A DNA stretch of 64,000 nucleotides, taken from the NCBI RefSeq assembly GCF_005281615.1, contig NZ_SZZM01000002.1, positions 734,267 to 798,266 of the forward strand, given 5' to 3'. Under the pieces are notes generated by a model. The model was given only the letters and a program-made list of their open reading frames with translations, searched no databases and was not told the DNA's origin. Made by a program: the position numbers and the translations under genes. This DNA comes from Rhodoligotrophos defluvii. Lineage in GTDB: Bacteria; Pseudomonadota; Alphaproteobacteria; Rhizobiales; Im1. Below, piece after piece: positions 33,086 through 42,079 of the stretch (its first letter is position 1; every line of letters starts with the position of its first letter).

Positions 33086-34601
33086 GGCTGCCACAGCTCC
33101 GGTGGCCTGGCTTGCCATTGCACCGGCGATTTTTCCCTTGCTGGCCGGAGCATTGCTGATTGTGTTTAGGGGCAATGTTGCACTCCAGCGCTGGCCGGCG
33201 CTCTTAGTGCTGGTCGTGCAGGTCGCTCTCAATCTTGGCCTGCTGAGCGAGGTTTACCATCACGGTGTGCTATCCCTCACCATGGGCAATTGGCTGCCGC
33301 CGTTCGGCATCAGCTTCACTGTGGACATGTTAGGTGCCGTGCTGGCATTCACCAGCGCCCTCGTCGCCCTAGCCTGCGGCGTGTACGCCTTCGGCGAGAT
33401 CGATCAGCCCTCGACCCGCTTCGGCTTCTTTCCCATGCTGCTGGTTCTGGTCGCCGGCATGAATGGCGCGTTTCTCACGGGCGATATTTTCAATCTTTAT
33501 GTCTGGCTGGAAATCCTGCTGATCTCCTCATTCGGACTGATCATCCTCGGCGGCAGGGCAGTTCAGCTTGATGGCGGCGTGAAATACGCCTTCCTCAATC
33601 TGGTGGCGACGACCATCTTCCTGATTGCCACGGGACTGCTTTATGGCGCTATGGGCACGCTGAATTTTGCAGACCTGGTCGGCAAGGCGGCGGCCTATCC
33701 CAGCCGCGGCCTCATCGCAGTGATTGCTACCCTTTATCTCGTCGCCTTGGGCACGAAGGCCGCAGCCTTCCCGCTGTTCTTCTGGTTGCCTGCCTCCTAT
33801 CACACACCGAAATTTGTGGTTTCGGCGCTCTTTGCGGGGCTGCTCACGAAGGTTGGCGTATATGGCATCTATCGCGTTTTCACTGCAGTCTTCGCCGGCG
33901 ACGAGGCCTTCGCCGCCAAGATCGTCACTGGTGTTGCCGGGCTTACCATCCTGCTTGGCGCGGCCGGCGCTGTCGCTCAGTCGCGCCTGCGCCCCATGCT
34001 GGACTATTTGGTGATTGGCGGCATCGGCTACATGCTGCTTGGTTTCGGGTTGGGTACCGAGGCCGCGCGGGCCGCCGGCATGTTCTATATGGTCCAATCG
34101 ATGCTGGTGATGGCGGGCCTTTATCTCTTGTCCGGTCTCGCTGCTGGCAGAGCACGTGGCGGCGATGCTTTCGCGCCCGTTCACTGGGCTGAGGCTCCCG
34201 CGCTTCTCGCTATTCTGTTCCTCTGCTTCGGCTTTGCGGTTGCCGGGCTGCCCCCATTCTCCGGCTTTTGGCCGAAGTTCATGCTGGTGCGAGAAAGCCT
34301 GGCCCAGGGGCTGGGTTGGGGTGTGGCGACTGTGCTCATCGGAGGTTTCTTGACGACCATCGCGATTGCCCGGGCATTTTCCGCCATGTTTTGGCAGCCA
34401 CAGGTTCAGCGCCCAGAGGAGGAACTACAACCTTCGCCTCCGCCGCGCTTTGCCACGATCTTTCCAGTCCTTCTTCTGGCGAGCAGCGCAGTGCTGCTGG
34501 GTTTGCTGCCCGATCGTCTCTACCTATTTGCGGAGGCCGCGGCTCATGGCCTGTCCGATTACGCGCCTTATATCAAAGCTGTTTTCGGAGTAGCTCCATG
34601 A
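33078..34601 (+). CDS. mrpD: Na+/H+ antiporter subunit D (Mrp complex)
   Basis: 507 residues from ATG at 33078 (MNEAATAPVAWLAIAPA). NuoM/NuoN-like proton channel subunit with about 14 helices. The core motif ALGTKAAAFPLFFWLPASYHTP carries the conserved Lys, and GDIFNLYVWLEILLISSFGL the conserved Glu. A frame starting at 33009 extends it but lies over mrpC. It overlaps mrpE by four bases (ATGA). Confidence 0.92.
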   Translation: MNEAATAPVAWLAIAPAIFPLLAGALLIVFRGNVALQRWPALLVLVVQVALNLGLLSEVYHHGVLSLTMGNWLPPFGISFTVDMLGAVLAFTSALVALACGVYAFGEIDQPSTRFGFFPMLLVLVAGMNGAFLTGDIFNLYVWLEILLISSFGLIILGGRAVQLDGGVKYAFLNLVATTIFLIATGLLYGAMGTLNFADLVGKAAAYPSRGLIAVIATLYLVALGTKAAAFPLFFWLPASYHTPKFVVSALFAGLLTKVGVYGIYRVFTAVFAGDEAFAAKIVTGVAGLTILLGAAGAVAQSRLRPMLDYLVIGGIGYMLLGFGLGTEAARAAGMFYMVQSMLVMAGLYLLSGLAAGRARGGDAFAPVHWAEAPALLAILFLCFGFAVAGLPPFSGFWPKFMLVRESLAQGLGWGVATVLIGGFLTTIAIARAFSAMFWQPQVQRPEEELQPSPPPRFATIFPVLLLASSAVLLGLLPDRLYLFAEAAAHGLSDYAPYIKAVFGVAP

Positions 34602-35077
34602 ACAACCGGCTTCTGCCACTCAACTTGATATTGGCGCTGGTGTGGGTGGCGGTGACAGCTACCTTCACAGTCGCCAATTTTCTGTTTGGCCTCCTGCTCG
34701 GCGCAGGCGCCCTTTGGCTTGTACGTGAGCAGTTCCCGACCGAGCGCTATTTCGGCCGCACGATTTCCGTCGTGCGCCTGCTGTTGACCTTCATCGTGGA
34801 GCTCACCAAATCGACTTGGACCGTGGTGAAACTGGTTTGGTCGCCCTCTCCCCGGTATGAGACCGGCTTCGTCGCATTGCCGCTGAGTGTGAAATCAGAC
34901 CGTGAGATCACGCTGCTGGCAAATCTGATTACCTTGACGCCCGGGACACTCAGCGTGGATGTCTCCGACGATCGGAGTACTTTGTATATTCACGCTTTGG
35001 ATGCCCCCGATGTCGAAAGCTTGCGGCGGGACATTGCTACGGGTTTCGAGCAGAAGGTACGGGAGGCGCTGCGATGA
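34598..35077 (+). CDS. mrpE: Na+/H+ antiporter subunit E (Mrp complex)
   Basis: 159 residues from ATG at 34598, in ATGA overlap with mrpD. MrpE family: two N-terminal membrane helices (LNLILALVWVAVTATFTV), then a cytoplasmic part with VVKLVWSPSPRYETGFVALPL and LLANLITLTPGTLSVDV, which is the family signature. The role of MrpE in the complex is assembly or stability rather than transport. Overlaps mrpF by four bases. Confidence 0.92.
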   Translation: MNNRLLPLNLILALVWVAVTATFTVANFLFGLLLGAGALWLVREQFPTERYFGRTISVVRLLLTFIVELTKSTWTVVKLVWSPSPRYETGFVALPLSVKSDREITLLANLITLTPGTLSVDVSDDRSTLYIHALDAPDVESLRRDIATGFEQKVREALR

Positions 35078-35436
35078 GCGTGAACATTGGCGGCATCGTC
35101 TCGTTGTCCCTGTCCATCGGCTTTGCCGCGCTGCTGCTCGCATTCGCGCTAATCTTCATCCGGCTTATCAGAGGCCCGACGCTACCGGACCGTGTGGTGG
35201 CTCTCGACCTGCTGACGGTCGTCGCCACGGCCTTCATTCTGCTGCTGGCCATCAAGAATCATGCTGGCGCGTTCGTGGACGTGGCGATCTCCCTTGGTCT
35301 CGTGGGGTTTCTGAGCACGGTTGCCTTTGCACGCTACGTGATGTTCCGCCGACTAAATCCGTTGGGGGCTTCGCGTGAAACTCAAGAGGAGCATACCGGC
35401 CCGTCGGATACCGTGGAGGGGAATCAGCAATCATGA
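35074..35436 (+). CDS. mrpF: Na+/H+ antiporter subunit F (Mrp complex)
   Basis: 120 residues, three membrane helices; typical RLIRGPTLPDRVVALDLLTVVA motif of MrpF with the conserved Asp. The C-terminus (QEEHTGPSDTVEGNQQS) is longer and more hydrophilic than in most relatives. Coupled by ATGA overlaps to mrpE before it and mrpG after it. Confidence 0.92.
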   Translation: MSVNIGGIVSLSLSIGFAALLLAFALIFIRLIRGPTLPDRVVALDLLTVVATAFILLLAIKNHAGAFVDVAISLGLVGFLSTVAFARYVMFRRLNPLGASRETQEEHTGPSDTVEGNQQS

Positions 35437-35867
35437 TGACTGAGCTCGCCCACGTCATCATCGCTATGTTGCAAGTTGTGTGCATCGTCCTGGGCAGCTT
35501 CCTCTGCCTCAGTGCTGCGGTTGGCATTTTGCGCTTTCCCGATGTCTATGCGCGAATGCATGCGGCCAGCAAGGCGGGCACCTTGGGCCTCGGGTTCCTG
35601 TTCCTTGCCAGCACCGTTCATTTCGGCAATCTCGAGATCACCATTCGCGCTGCCGTCGGCGTTCTATTCTTCGTCCTCACCGCTCCAATTTCCGCACATC
35701 TCCTCGCGCGCGCCGCCTACTGGGCGGGTGTAAAGCCGTGGGAAGGCGCCGGTGTTGACCAGCTGTCTGGGCGCTACCATAAGGAGACGCATAGGTTAGA
35801 CGGATACCCATTCGAAAAGCGATACGCGAAACACATTCCCAAGGGTTCAGAAAATCTGGACACGTAG
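35433..35867 (+). CDS. mrpG: Na+/H+ antiporter subunit G (Mrp complex)
   Basis: 144 residues, MnhG/MrpG family: LCLSAAVGILRFPDVYARMHAASKAGTLG is represented by FPDVYARMHAASKAGTLG, the family hallmark. Three membrane helices are followed by a hydrophilic C-terminal tail of about 45 residues (GVDQLSGRYHKETHR), longer than usual. It closes the mrp operon; 264 bp without a gene follow before mucR. Confidence 0.92.
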   Translation: MMTELAHVIIAMLQVVCIVLGSFLCLSAAVGILRFPDVYARMHAASKAGTLGLGFLFLASTVHFGNLEITIRAAVGVLFFVLTAPISAHLLARAAYWAGVKPWEGAGVDQLSGRYHKETHRLDGYPFEKRYAKHIPKGSENLDT

Positions 35868-36131
35868 AAAATCTGTCGCAGTCTGTTTTGTATTGCTTGA
35901 ACAGAATACGGAACTCTGCAATAAGCTTTTATCGTTGCACACAGTTTCGGAGCAACGAATCAGGTTCTTAGACCTAGCGGTCGAAGGCTCGCTGCGCGCT
36001 GATAAACACATCAGTGGCTGAGAATGTCGATTGCGGCAGTTTTGCTGCTGATCTGGTGAAAACACGAATGCCACAAAGCGTGCTGTCACGAACCAGAATA
36101 GAACATGTTGGCTAAGGAGCTTTAGAGAGTA

Positions 36132-36569
36132 ATGGAAGCATCGGTAAATAGTGGACCGGCTACGGACATTGGTGAGCTTGCAGAACTGACGGCTGAAATT
36201 GTCGCTGCCTATGTAGCCAATAACGCAGTTCCCTCGGAATCCCTCCCCGGTCTGATCAAGGACGTTTATCGGGCCCTGACCGGCACCTTGGAAACCGAGG
36301 AGAAGCAGGTCGCAGAATTGAAGCCTGCTGTGCCGTTGCGCCGTTCGGTTACGCCGGACTACATCGTCTGTCTCGAGGACGGGAAGAAGTTCAAGTCGCT
36401 GAAGCGGCATCTTCGTACGCAGTACAATATGACGCCCGAGCAGTACCGGGAGAAGTGGGGTTTGCCTGCCGATTATCCGATGGTAGCGCCCAACTATGCG
36501 GCAGCGCGGTCGGATCTGGCCAAGAAGATGGGCCTCGGGCAAAAGAAACGTCGCCGGGCCAGCAAGTAA
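36132..36569 (+). CDS. mucR: MucR/Ros family transcriptional regulator
   Basis: 145 residues, H-NS-like gene silencer family of Alphaproteobacteria. The N-terminal oligomerisation helix ([18 protein letters not shown]) and the C-terminal zinc-finger-like DNA-binding domain (residues 76-125) are intact. Of the four Ros zinc ligands, C80 and H93 are kept but the second Cys is D83 and the last His positions are Q97/Y98 ([17 protein letters not shown]), a variant also seen in other rhizobial MucRs. AAGGAG lies 12 bp before the ATG. The upstream 264 bp are AT-rich, with an inverted repeat TGCAA/TTGCA at 35917-35939, suited to MucR autoregulation. Confidence 0.92.
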   Translation: MEASVNSGPATDIGELAELTAEIVAAYVANNAVPSESLPGLIKDVYRALTGTLETEEKQVAELKPAVPLRRSVTPDYIVCLEDGKKFKSLKRHLRTQYNMTPEQYREKWGLPADYPMVAPNYAAARSDLAKKMGLGQKKRRRASK

Positions 36570-36611
36570 TCCTGGCCGGCGCTTCCTCCTTGTCGTGGCA
36601 GTCGGCTTGAG

Positions 36612-36645
36612 GGTTATTCTGCGGCTCAACCCAGCCGCAATAACC
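36612..36645 (+). other. Strong hairpin in the mucR 3' UTR
   Basis: GGTTATT-CT-GCGGCT at 36612-36626 pairs with AGCCGC-AATAACC at 36633-36645, around a CAACCC loop with only a small bulge. No T-run follows, so it is not a terminator. It lies between the mucR stop and the terminator at 36714, making a structured 3' UTR or a possible short RNA. Confidence 0.5.
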
Positions 36646-36713
36646 ATCGGCGGCGCTGGAGACGGGAAGCGGGCGTCGCTGCTGGCAGATAACAGACATG
36701 TCGTTTTTAGTGG

Positions 36714-36741
36714 AAAGCCCTGCGCGCATGCAGGGCTTTTT
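36714..36741 (+). terminator. Rho-independent terminator after mucR
   Basis: AAAGCCCTGC (36714-36723), loop GCGCAT, then GCAGGGCTTT (36730-36739) and further T's: a perfect 10-bp stem ending in a T-run of five. It ends rightward transcription of mucR, 145 bp after its stop codon, and separates it from the convergent methylmalonyl-CoA mutase gene. Confidence 0.9.
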
Positions 36742-36776
36742 GCTATTCGGGAATGGATGACAGCGGCTTTGAAATG

Positions 36777-38972
36777 CTATTCTGCCGCTTGGGCGTAGCC
36801 CAGCCGCCGACGCAGGGTATGGATCAGATCGGTCGCAGCATCAGCGATATTGGTGCCGGGCGGGAAAATCGCCGAAGCTCCGGACGCTTTCAGTTCGTCA
36901 TAATCCTGGGGTGGGATAACACCGCCCACCACGATCATGATGTCCGGCCGGCCTAACTCCTCTAGCGCGCGCTTCAGTGCGGGAACAAGGGTCAGGTGCC
37001 CGCCCGCGAGCGAAGACACGCCCACGATGTGCACATCATTCTCTACTGCCTGCCGCGCAACCTCTTCCGGCGTTGCAAACAACGGTCCAATATCGACGTC
37101 GAAGCCGAGGTCGGCAAAGGCCGATGCGATGACCTTTTGTCCGCGGTCGTGGCCATCCTGGCCGACCTTGGCGACCAGAATGCGTGGCCGCCGGCCATCC
37201 GCTTCCTCGAAAGCGTCGACCTTGGCGCGCGCCTTGTCGACTGAACTGGACATGGCCTGAGCCTCCCTGCGATAGACGCCCTGAATGGCTCTGATCTCGG
37301 CGACATGCCGGCCGAAGACCCGCTCCATGGCAGCCGAGATCTCACCGACCGTTGCCTTGGCACGGGCAGCGTCCACTGCCGCTGCTAAGAGATTGCCCTC
37401 TCCGGCCGCCACCGCGGTTAGCCGTTCCAACGCCGCTTGGGTTTCCGCATCGTCCCGTTCGGCCCTCAGTCGCGCCAGTTTTTCAAGCTGCCGGGCGCGC
37501 ACGGCGGAGTTGTCGACCTTCAGGATCTCGACCGCAAGGTCCTCCTCGACCTTGTATTTGTTGACGCCGACCACGGTCTGGGCCCCGGTATCGATGCGAG
37601 CTTGTGTGCGGGCCGCCGCTTCCTCGATGCGTAGCTTCGGCACGCCCGCTTCGATTGCCCGGGCCATGCCGCCCAGCTCTTCCACCTCAGCAATGTGAGT
37701 GAGCGCCTTTTCGGCAAGATCGTGGGTCAGCCGCTCCACGAAATAGCTGCCGCCCCATGGGTCGATAAACTTGGTGGTGCCGGCCTCCTGGATCAGGAAC
37801 AGCTGGGTGTTGCGCGCAATCCGTGCCGAGAAGTCGGTGGGCAAGGCAAGCGCCTCGTCGAGGGCGTTGGTATGGAGCGACTGGGTGCCGCCGTGAACGG
37901 CCGCCATGGCTTCGATGCACGTGCGGGTCACGTTGTTGAAAACATCCTGAGCGGTCAGAGACCAGCCCGATGTCTGGCAATGGGTCCTCAGCGAGAGCGA
38001 CCGTTCATCCCTGGGGTTGAACTGCTTCATCAGCTTGGCCCAAAGCACGCGGGCAGCGCGCATCTTGGCCACTTCCATGAAGAAGTTCATGCCAATGGCC
38101 CAGAAGAAGGAGAGCCGCGGGGCGAAGCTGTCGACATCAAGGCCCGCATTGAGCCCGGCGCGCACATATTCGATGCCGTCGGCCAGGGTGTAGGCCAGTT
38201 CCAGATCCGCCGTCGCCCCTGCCTCCTGCATGTGATAGCCAGAGATCGAGATCGAGTTGAACTTCGGCATCTTCTGCGAGGTATAGGCGAAGATATCGGA
38301 GATGATCCGCATAGAGGGCTTGGGCGGATAGATATAGGTGTTGCGGACCATGAACTCCTTGAGAATGTCGTTCTGGATGGTCCCCGACAGCCTTTCCGGC
38401 GGCACTCCCTGCTCTTCGGCGGCAACGATATAGAGCGCCAGCACCGGCAGCACGGCGCCGTTCATGGTCATGGACACGCTCATCTCGTCGAGCGGTATGC
38501 CGTCGAAAAGGGTGCGCATATCGAGAATGGAGTCGATCGCCACCCCGGCCATGCCGACATCGCCGGCAACCCGTGGGTGGTCCGAGTCATATCCGCGGTG
38601 GGTGGCAAGATCGAAGGCGATGGACAGCCCTTTTTGACCGGCTGCCAGATTGCGCCTGTAAAAGGCATTCGATTCTTCAGCGGTCGAGAAGCCCGCATAT
38701 TGGCGGACGGTCCAGGGCCGCGTCACGTACATGGTGGGGTAAGGGCCGCGCAGGAAGGGCGGTATGCCAGGCAAGCCCTTGATGAAGTCGAATCCGTGAA
38801 TGTCCTCCGCGCCATAGGCTGGTTTGAGCGCCAATCCTTCCGCCGTCGTCCAGACGTGGTCCTCGAGCCCCGCCTGCCCTGCTGCTGCGTCGGCCGCCGC
38901 ACGCCACAGCTCAGCCGAGGCGGCAAGCTCCGTCTTCAGCGGCACGGTGGTGAAATCCGGGATCTCTGTCAT
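36777..38972 (-). CDS. scpA: Methylmalonyl-CoA mutase, large (B12-binding) subunit
   Basis: 731 residues. Adenosylcobalamin enzyme interconverting (R)-methylmalonyl-CoA and succinyl-CoA, last step of propionyl-CoA use. The N-terminal TIM barrel ([40 protein letters not shown]) binds the CoA ester. The C-terminal cobalamin domain starts near [20 protein letters not shown], whose His in the DxHxxG box ligates cobalt. It lies 42 bp after the small subunit gene, same operon. Start is the ATG at 38972. Confidence 0.95.
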   Translation of the reverse strand: MTEIPDFTTVPLKTELAASAELWRAAADAAAGQAGLEDHVWTTAEGLALKPAYGAEDIHGFDFIKGLPGIPPFLRGPYPTMYVTRPWTVRQYAGFSTAEESNAFYRRNLAAGQKGLSIAFDLATHRGYDSDHPRVAGDVGMAGVAIDSILDMRTLFDGIPLDEMSVSMTMNGAVLPVLALYIVAAEEQGVPPERLSGTIQNDILKEFMVRNTYIYPPKPSMRIISDIFAYTSQKMPKFNSISISGYHMQEAGATADLELAYTLADGIEYVRAGLNAGLDVDSFAPRLSFFWAIGMNFFMEVAKMRAARVLWAKLMKQFNPRDERSLSLRTHCQTSGWSLTAQDVFNNVTRTCIEAMAAVHGGTQSLHTNALDEALALPTDFSARIARNTQLFLIQEAGTTKFIDPWGGSYFVERLTHDLAEKALTHIAEVEELGGMARAIEAGVPKLRIEEAAARTQARIDTGAQTVVGVNKYKVEEDLAVEILKVDNSAVRARQLEKLARLRAERDDAETQAALERLTAVAAGEGNLLAAAVDAARAKATVGEISAAMERVFGRHVAEIRAIQGVYRREAQAMSSSVDKARAKVDAFEEADGRRPRILVAKVGQDGHDRGQKVIASAFADLGFDVDIGPLFATPEEVARQAVENDVHIVGVSSLAGGHLTLVPALKRALEELGRPDIMIVVGGVIPPQDYDELKASGASAIFPPGTNIADAATDLIHTLRRRLGYAQAAE

Positions 38973-39014
38973 TGCCTCAACTCTTCTGGATTTCCGGCAA
39001 ATCGAGTTCAGGGC

Positions 39015-40943
39015 TCAGGCGCTCTTACTCAGAATATCGTACACGTCACGGAGGCCCGCAAGAACGTCTGCCCCTTCGAAGAAGAAGCCGTGCAAACCGG
39101 GATCTTTCAAGGTCTGTTCTGCATCTCCCGGGCGCCCGGCCAAATAAACGGCGCACGCACCAGCATTTTTGAGCGCCTTCGCAGTCGGGGCGGCCATCGT
39201 CTCGTAAATCGCGTCGCTCGAGCAGATGATGGCGAGTTTCGCACCGCTCTCCTGAAATTCCCGTGCTACATCCTGCGGATTATCACAGCCGCGCCCAGGC
39301 AAAGCGGCAATTCCGCCCGCCTCGAACAGATTGCGGGCCCATGTGGTGCGCGTATTGAAGTCGGCCAATCGGCCGAGATTGGCCAGAAAAATCTGTGGCC
39401 GCTGGCCCGTGTCTGCCGCAATGGCATCGCCCTGGTCCCGCAGAGCTTCGAACTCGGCGGCAAGCGGCCGCGGCTGCAGCGGATCCACCTTGGTTTCGCC
39501 TTCAAACCGTGGGGCGCCGGGTTCAAAGGCCGGTTGCCCGCTCGTCTCCGCCACCTGCGCTGCGGCTTCATCGAGCTTGGGGAATGCAGACACGCCGGTG
39601 ACCAGGCGCTTGCGCCGGGCATAGTCCCGGGTGCGCGCCACGGCAGCCGCATGGACCATGGTCTGCACGTGTCCACTAAGAAGGGCTACCGCCATGCCAC
39701 CCCTGGCCTCGATTTCCTGAAAAAGCGCCCAGCCCTTTTCGGCCAGCTGATCGGTAAGGCGCTCAATAGCCCAGGCGCCGCCGGCCGGATCCGCCACGCG
39801 GCCTATCCCCGACTCTTCCTGCAGGATTAGCTGCACGTTGCGCGCGATCCGGCGGGCGAAATCGTCCGGCAGACCAAGTGCGGCGTTGTAGGGCGCGACC
39901 GTGATCAGCTCGGCGCCAGCAATCCCCGCCGCGAAGGCGGCTGCAGTGCCCCGCAGCATATTCACCCAGGGATCGCGGCGCGTGATCATGCGGGCCGCGG
40001 TCTCCACGGCCAGCCGCGGCGGCTTGGCAGCCAAGCCGCAAGCTTCGGTCACGTTGGCCCAAAGCCTGCGAAAAGCACGGAGCTTGGCTATGCTGGTGAT
40101 CACATCGGCGTCACTGACCAGGGTAAAGCCGATCACCGCAACTGCCTGTTCAAGGCTAAGGCCCGCGGTTGTAAGGCCGCGCAGGTAAGCAACACCGGTT
40201 GCCAAGGCGATCGCCAATTCCTGTCCTTCAGTAGCGCCGGCGGCATGATAGGGGCGCGTGTCCGCGTTCATCACCTGCACATCCGCGTAACCGCGTACCG
40301 CCGCTGCAAGCCTAGCCGCCGGACCCAAGTGATCATTGACGGTGCCCGGCAGGCTTCCCCGTCGCGCCAGGCAGCCGAGCGGATCTATACCGAAGGCGCC
40401 GCGCCGCTCTGCCTTGTCGACAGCGCCAGCAGACCAGAGGTCGATGAGCCATTCCGCAAGCTCGAGAGCGCGTATTCCAGCGTTCAGCCGCACGGGAACC
40501 GCGCCGATGACCACGTCCTTCAAGACGATCGCGAGATCTTCGGCCCGCCAAACGCCAATACCGGGTGCGTGCGGATCCTCCGCGATCATGAGATCCACCG
40601 AATCGACACCATTGGCCAGTGCCTCCAACAAGGCCCTATTCGCTCGCTCCGGCGATGGATCCATAATGGGTTGAGCGACAGTCCATGGTCTTGGCAACGG
40701 CTGAATTGGAGAGGCGCCGCGGGTGAAGGGAGGCAGTCCTGGCCATTCCGGCCGTACCTTGGTCCACGGCCCCCCCAGGGGATCGACCGCAATGCCGTCG
40801 TCGGTTCGCCAGACCAGCCGTTTGTCGTAGTCGGCGCCTTTGAGCGTTGCCTCTACGCGCCTGAGCCAGTCATCCCGTGTCGGGGTAGGAAAATCGGGCT
40901 GATCGAAGGAACCGGACATCGGCGCTGCCTTGCTGTTCGCCAC
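39015..40943 (-). CDS. mutA: Methylmalonyl-CoA mutase, small subunit
   Basis: 642 residues, paralogous to the large subunit but lacking the DxHxxG cobalt-ligand box, as expected for the non-catalytic beta subunit of the heterodimer. Landmarks: RVEATLKGADYDKRLVWRT, PLPRPWTVAQPIMDPSPE and RNVQLILQEESGIGRVADPA. The start could also be the ATG at 40919 (MSGSFDQPDFP). Cotranscribed with scpA; no epimerase or propionyl-CoA carboxylase genes are in this window. Confidence 0.92.
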   Translation of the reverse strand: MANSKAAPMSGSFDQPDFPTPTRDDWLRRVEATLKGADYDKRLVWRTDDGIAVDPLGGPWTKVRPEWPGLPPFTRGASPIQPLPRPWTVAQPIMDPSPERANRALLEALANGVDSVDLMIAEDPHAPGIGVWRAEDLAIVLKDVVIGAVPVRLNAGIRALELAEWLIDLWSAGAVDKAERRGAFGIDPLGCLARRGSLPGTVNDHLGPAARLAAAVRGYADVQVMNADTRPYHAAGATEGQELAIALATGVAYLRGLTTAGLSLEQAVAVIGFTLVSDADVITSIAKLRAFRRLWANVTEACGLAAKPPRLAVETAARMITRRDPWVNMLRGTAAAFAAGIAGAELITVAPYNAALGLPDDFARRIARNVQLILQEESGIGRVADPAGGAWAIERLTDQLAEKGWALFQEIEARGGMAVALLSGHVQTMVHAAAVARTRDYARRKRLVTGVSAFPKLDEAAAQVAETSGQPAFEPGAPRFEGETKVDPLQPRPLAAEFEALRDQGDAIAADTGQRPQIFLANLGRLADFNTRTTWARNLFEAGGIAALPGRGCDNPQDVAREFQESGAKLAIICSSDAIYETMAAPTAKALKNAGACAVYLAGRPGDAEQTLKDPGLHGFFFEGADVLAGLRDVYDILSKSA

Positions 40944-41073
40944 GGTCGATAGGATTTGACCGGTGGGTTATACAATGCTCCCAGAACACAGCAAGCCCCG
41001 ATCACGCTGCCGGTGCGTCAGCTGTACGCCTTCGCCGCGCCCGCATGTCTGCCACGCGGAACCAAGCCCTCAG

Positions 41074-41481
41074 TCAATGCGTGATGACGATAGGAAGTTG
41101 CTTTGCCTGGGCGATCCAGTTTGCCACGCGCTTCTCCCCGGGGGCTTCGCGCACCAGGCGCTGCTGCGCGTTGACCGCACTGAGAGCGGCTGCCAGTCTG
41201 CCGGGGTTGCGGTTGCGCAGATCCTTGACAGTTTCAACTCCACCCGCCTGAAGCAATTCTGAATAATCCTGTCCGATGCCGCGGATGCGCATCAGGTCGG
41301 CCATGTTGGCCCAGCGCAGAATGAGCGCCTCGCATATGCCCGTCTCGGCCGCCAACTGGCGCCGCCCCCTGCGATCCTTCGCCCTGCTCAGCAGAAGTCT
41401 ATGGCTTCTGATCCCAGCCTGGTTCAACCGTTCCAGGCGCGCCTGGTCGACGCCATCCATGCTCGCGATTGAGCGCCCCAT
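41074..41481 (-). CDS. DUF4332 domain protein (helix-hairpin-helix type)
   Basis: 135 residues from ATG at 41481 (MGRSIASMDGVDQARLERL). Two helix-hairpin-helix-like units typical of DUF4332: GVDQARLERLNQAGIRSHRLLLSRAKDRRGR in part, and MADLMRIRGIGQDYSELLQAGGVETVKDL in part; the GIGQDYSELLQAGGV block is characteristic. Such domains are predicted to bind nucleic acid or act as adaptors. Function unknown. The longer start at 41652 lacks similarity. It lies upstream-opposed to nothing in particular: a single gene between mutA and the DUF2267-like gene. Confidence 0.75.
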   Translation of the reverse strand: MGRSIASMDGVDQARLERLNQAGIRSHRLLLSRAKDRRGRRQLAAETGICEALILRWANMADLMRIRGIGQDYSELLQAGGVETVKDLRNRNPGRLAAALSAVNAQQRLVREAPGEKRVANWIAQAKQLPIVITH

Positions 41482-41554
41482 GTCCCCGCCTTTGTTTTTT
41501 CCCCGTGTCGATTTAAGACCACATTGCGGGTGTTCGTAAATGGGTGTGATAGGA

Positions 41555-41929
41555 TCATACAAAGGCAGACATTCCTGGGATCGATCGCGCAACGTCCTTG
41601 ACCAGAGGCTCGCCACATTTGGCCTTAGCGTGCGCCAAGACCTGTCTGCCAAGCTCCTTGCTCTGCTCCGCGCTCAAGCCGGCTGCCTTCAGCTTCGATA
41701 GGGCGACCACCGGGCCGGCCACGGACGAGAACGCCCCAAACAGCCCGCCGCTTCGTTCGCCATATTGCGCTGCCATAGCATCAGCACCGGGCAGTTGATC
41801 GAACATCTGCTGCACCTTGTCGGCATCTCCGTGCTGCTTGACCAGGCCGAGCACAACGCCGATCGCGCGTTCCGCTACCGCCCGATCGATGCCCAACCGC
41901 ATGGAAACCGCATCGATCAGCTCATCCAT
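41555..41929 (-). CDS. Small helical protein, DUF2267/DUF2780-like
   Basis: 124 residues: MDELIDAVSMRLGIDRAVAERAIGVVLGLV, quoted here as its start MDELIDAVSMRLGIDRAV, then QQMFDQLPGADAMAAQYGE and a Gly-rich middle (SGGLFGAFSSVAGP). The C-terminal helix GLSAEQSKELGRQVLAHAK completes a pattern seen in DUF2267/DUF2780-type proteins. Exact family membership is unsure. It is divergent from the HerA-like gene, with 150 bp between. Confidence 0.6.
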   Translation of the reverse strand: MDELIDAVSMRLGIDRAVAERAIGVVLGLVKQHGDADKVQQMFDQLPGADAMAAQYGERSGGLFGAFSSVAGPVVALSKLKAAGLSAEQSKELGRQVLAHAKAKCGEPLVKDVARSIPGMSAFV

Positions 41930-42079
41930 CTACGCTCTCCATATCTCGCTGTGTTGCCAAGCGATCTCACTTGTCTCATTCTCGGCACCCTCTCGCGGCC
42001 AGCGTTGCTCCTTGCACGGTTTTGTAGCACGTTCAGAGACGGCCGAGACAATGATTTGGCTAGCACAAGGGCAAGGCAA

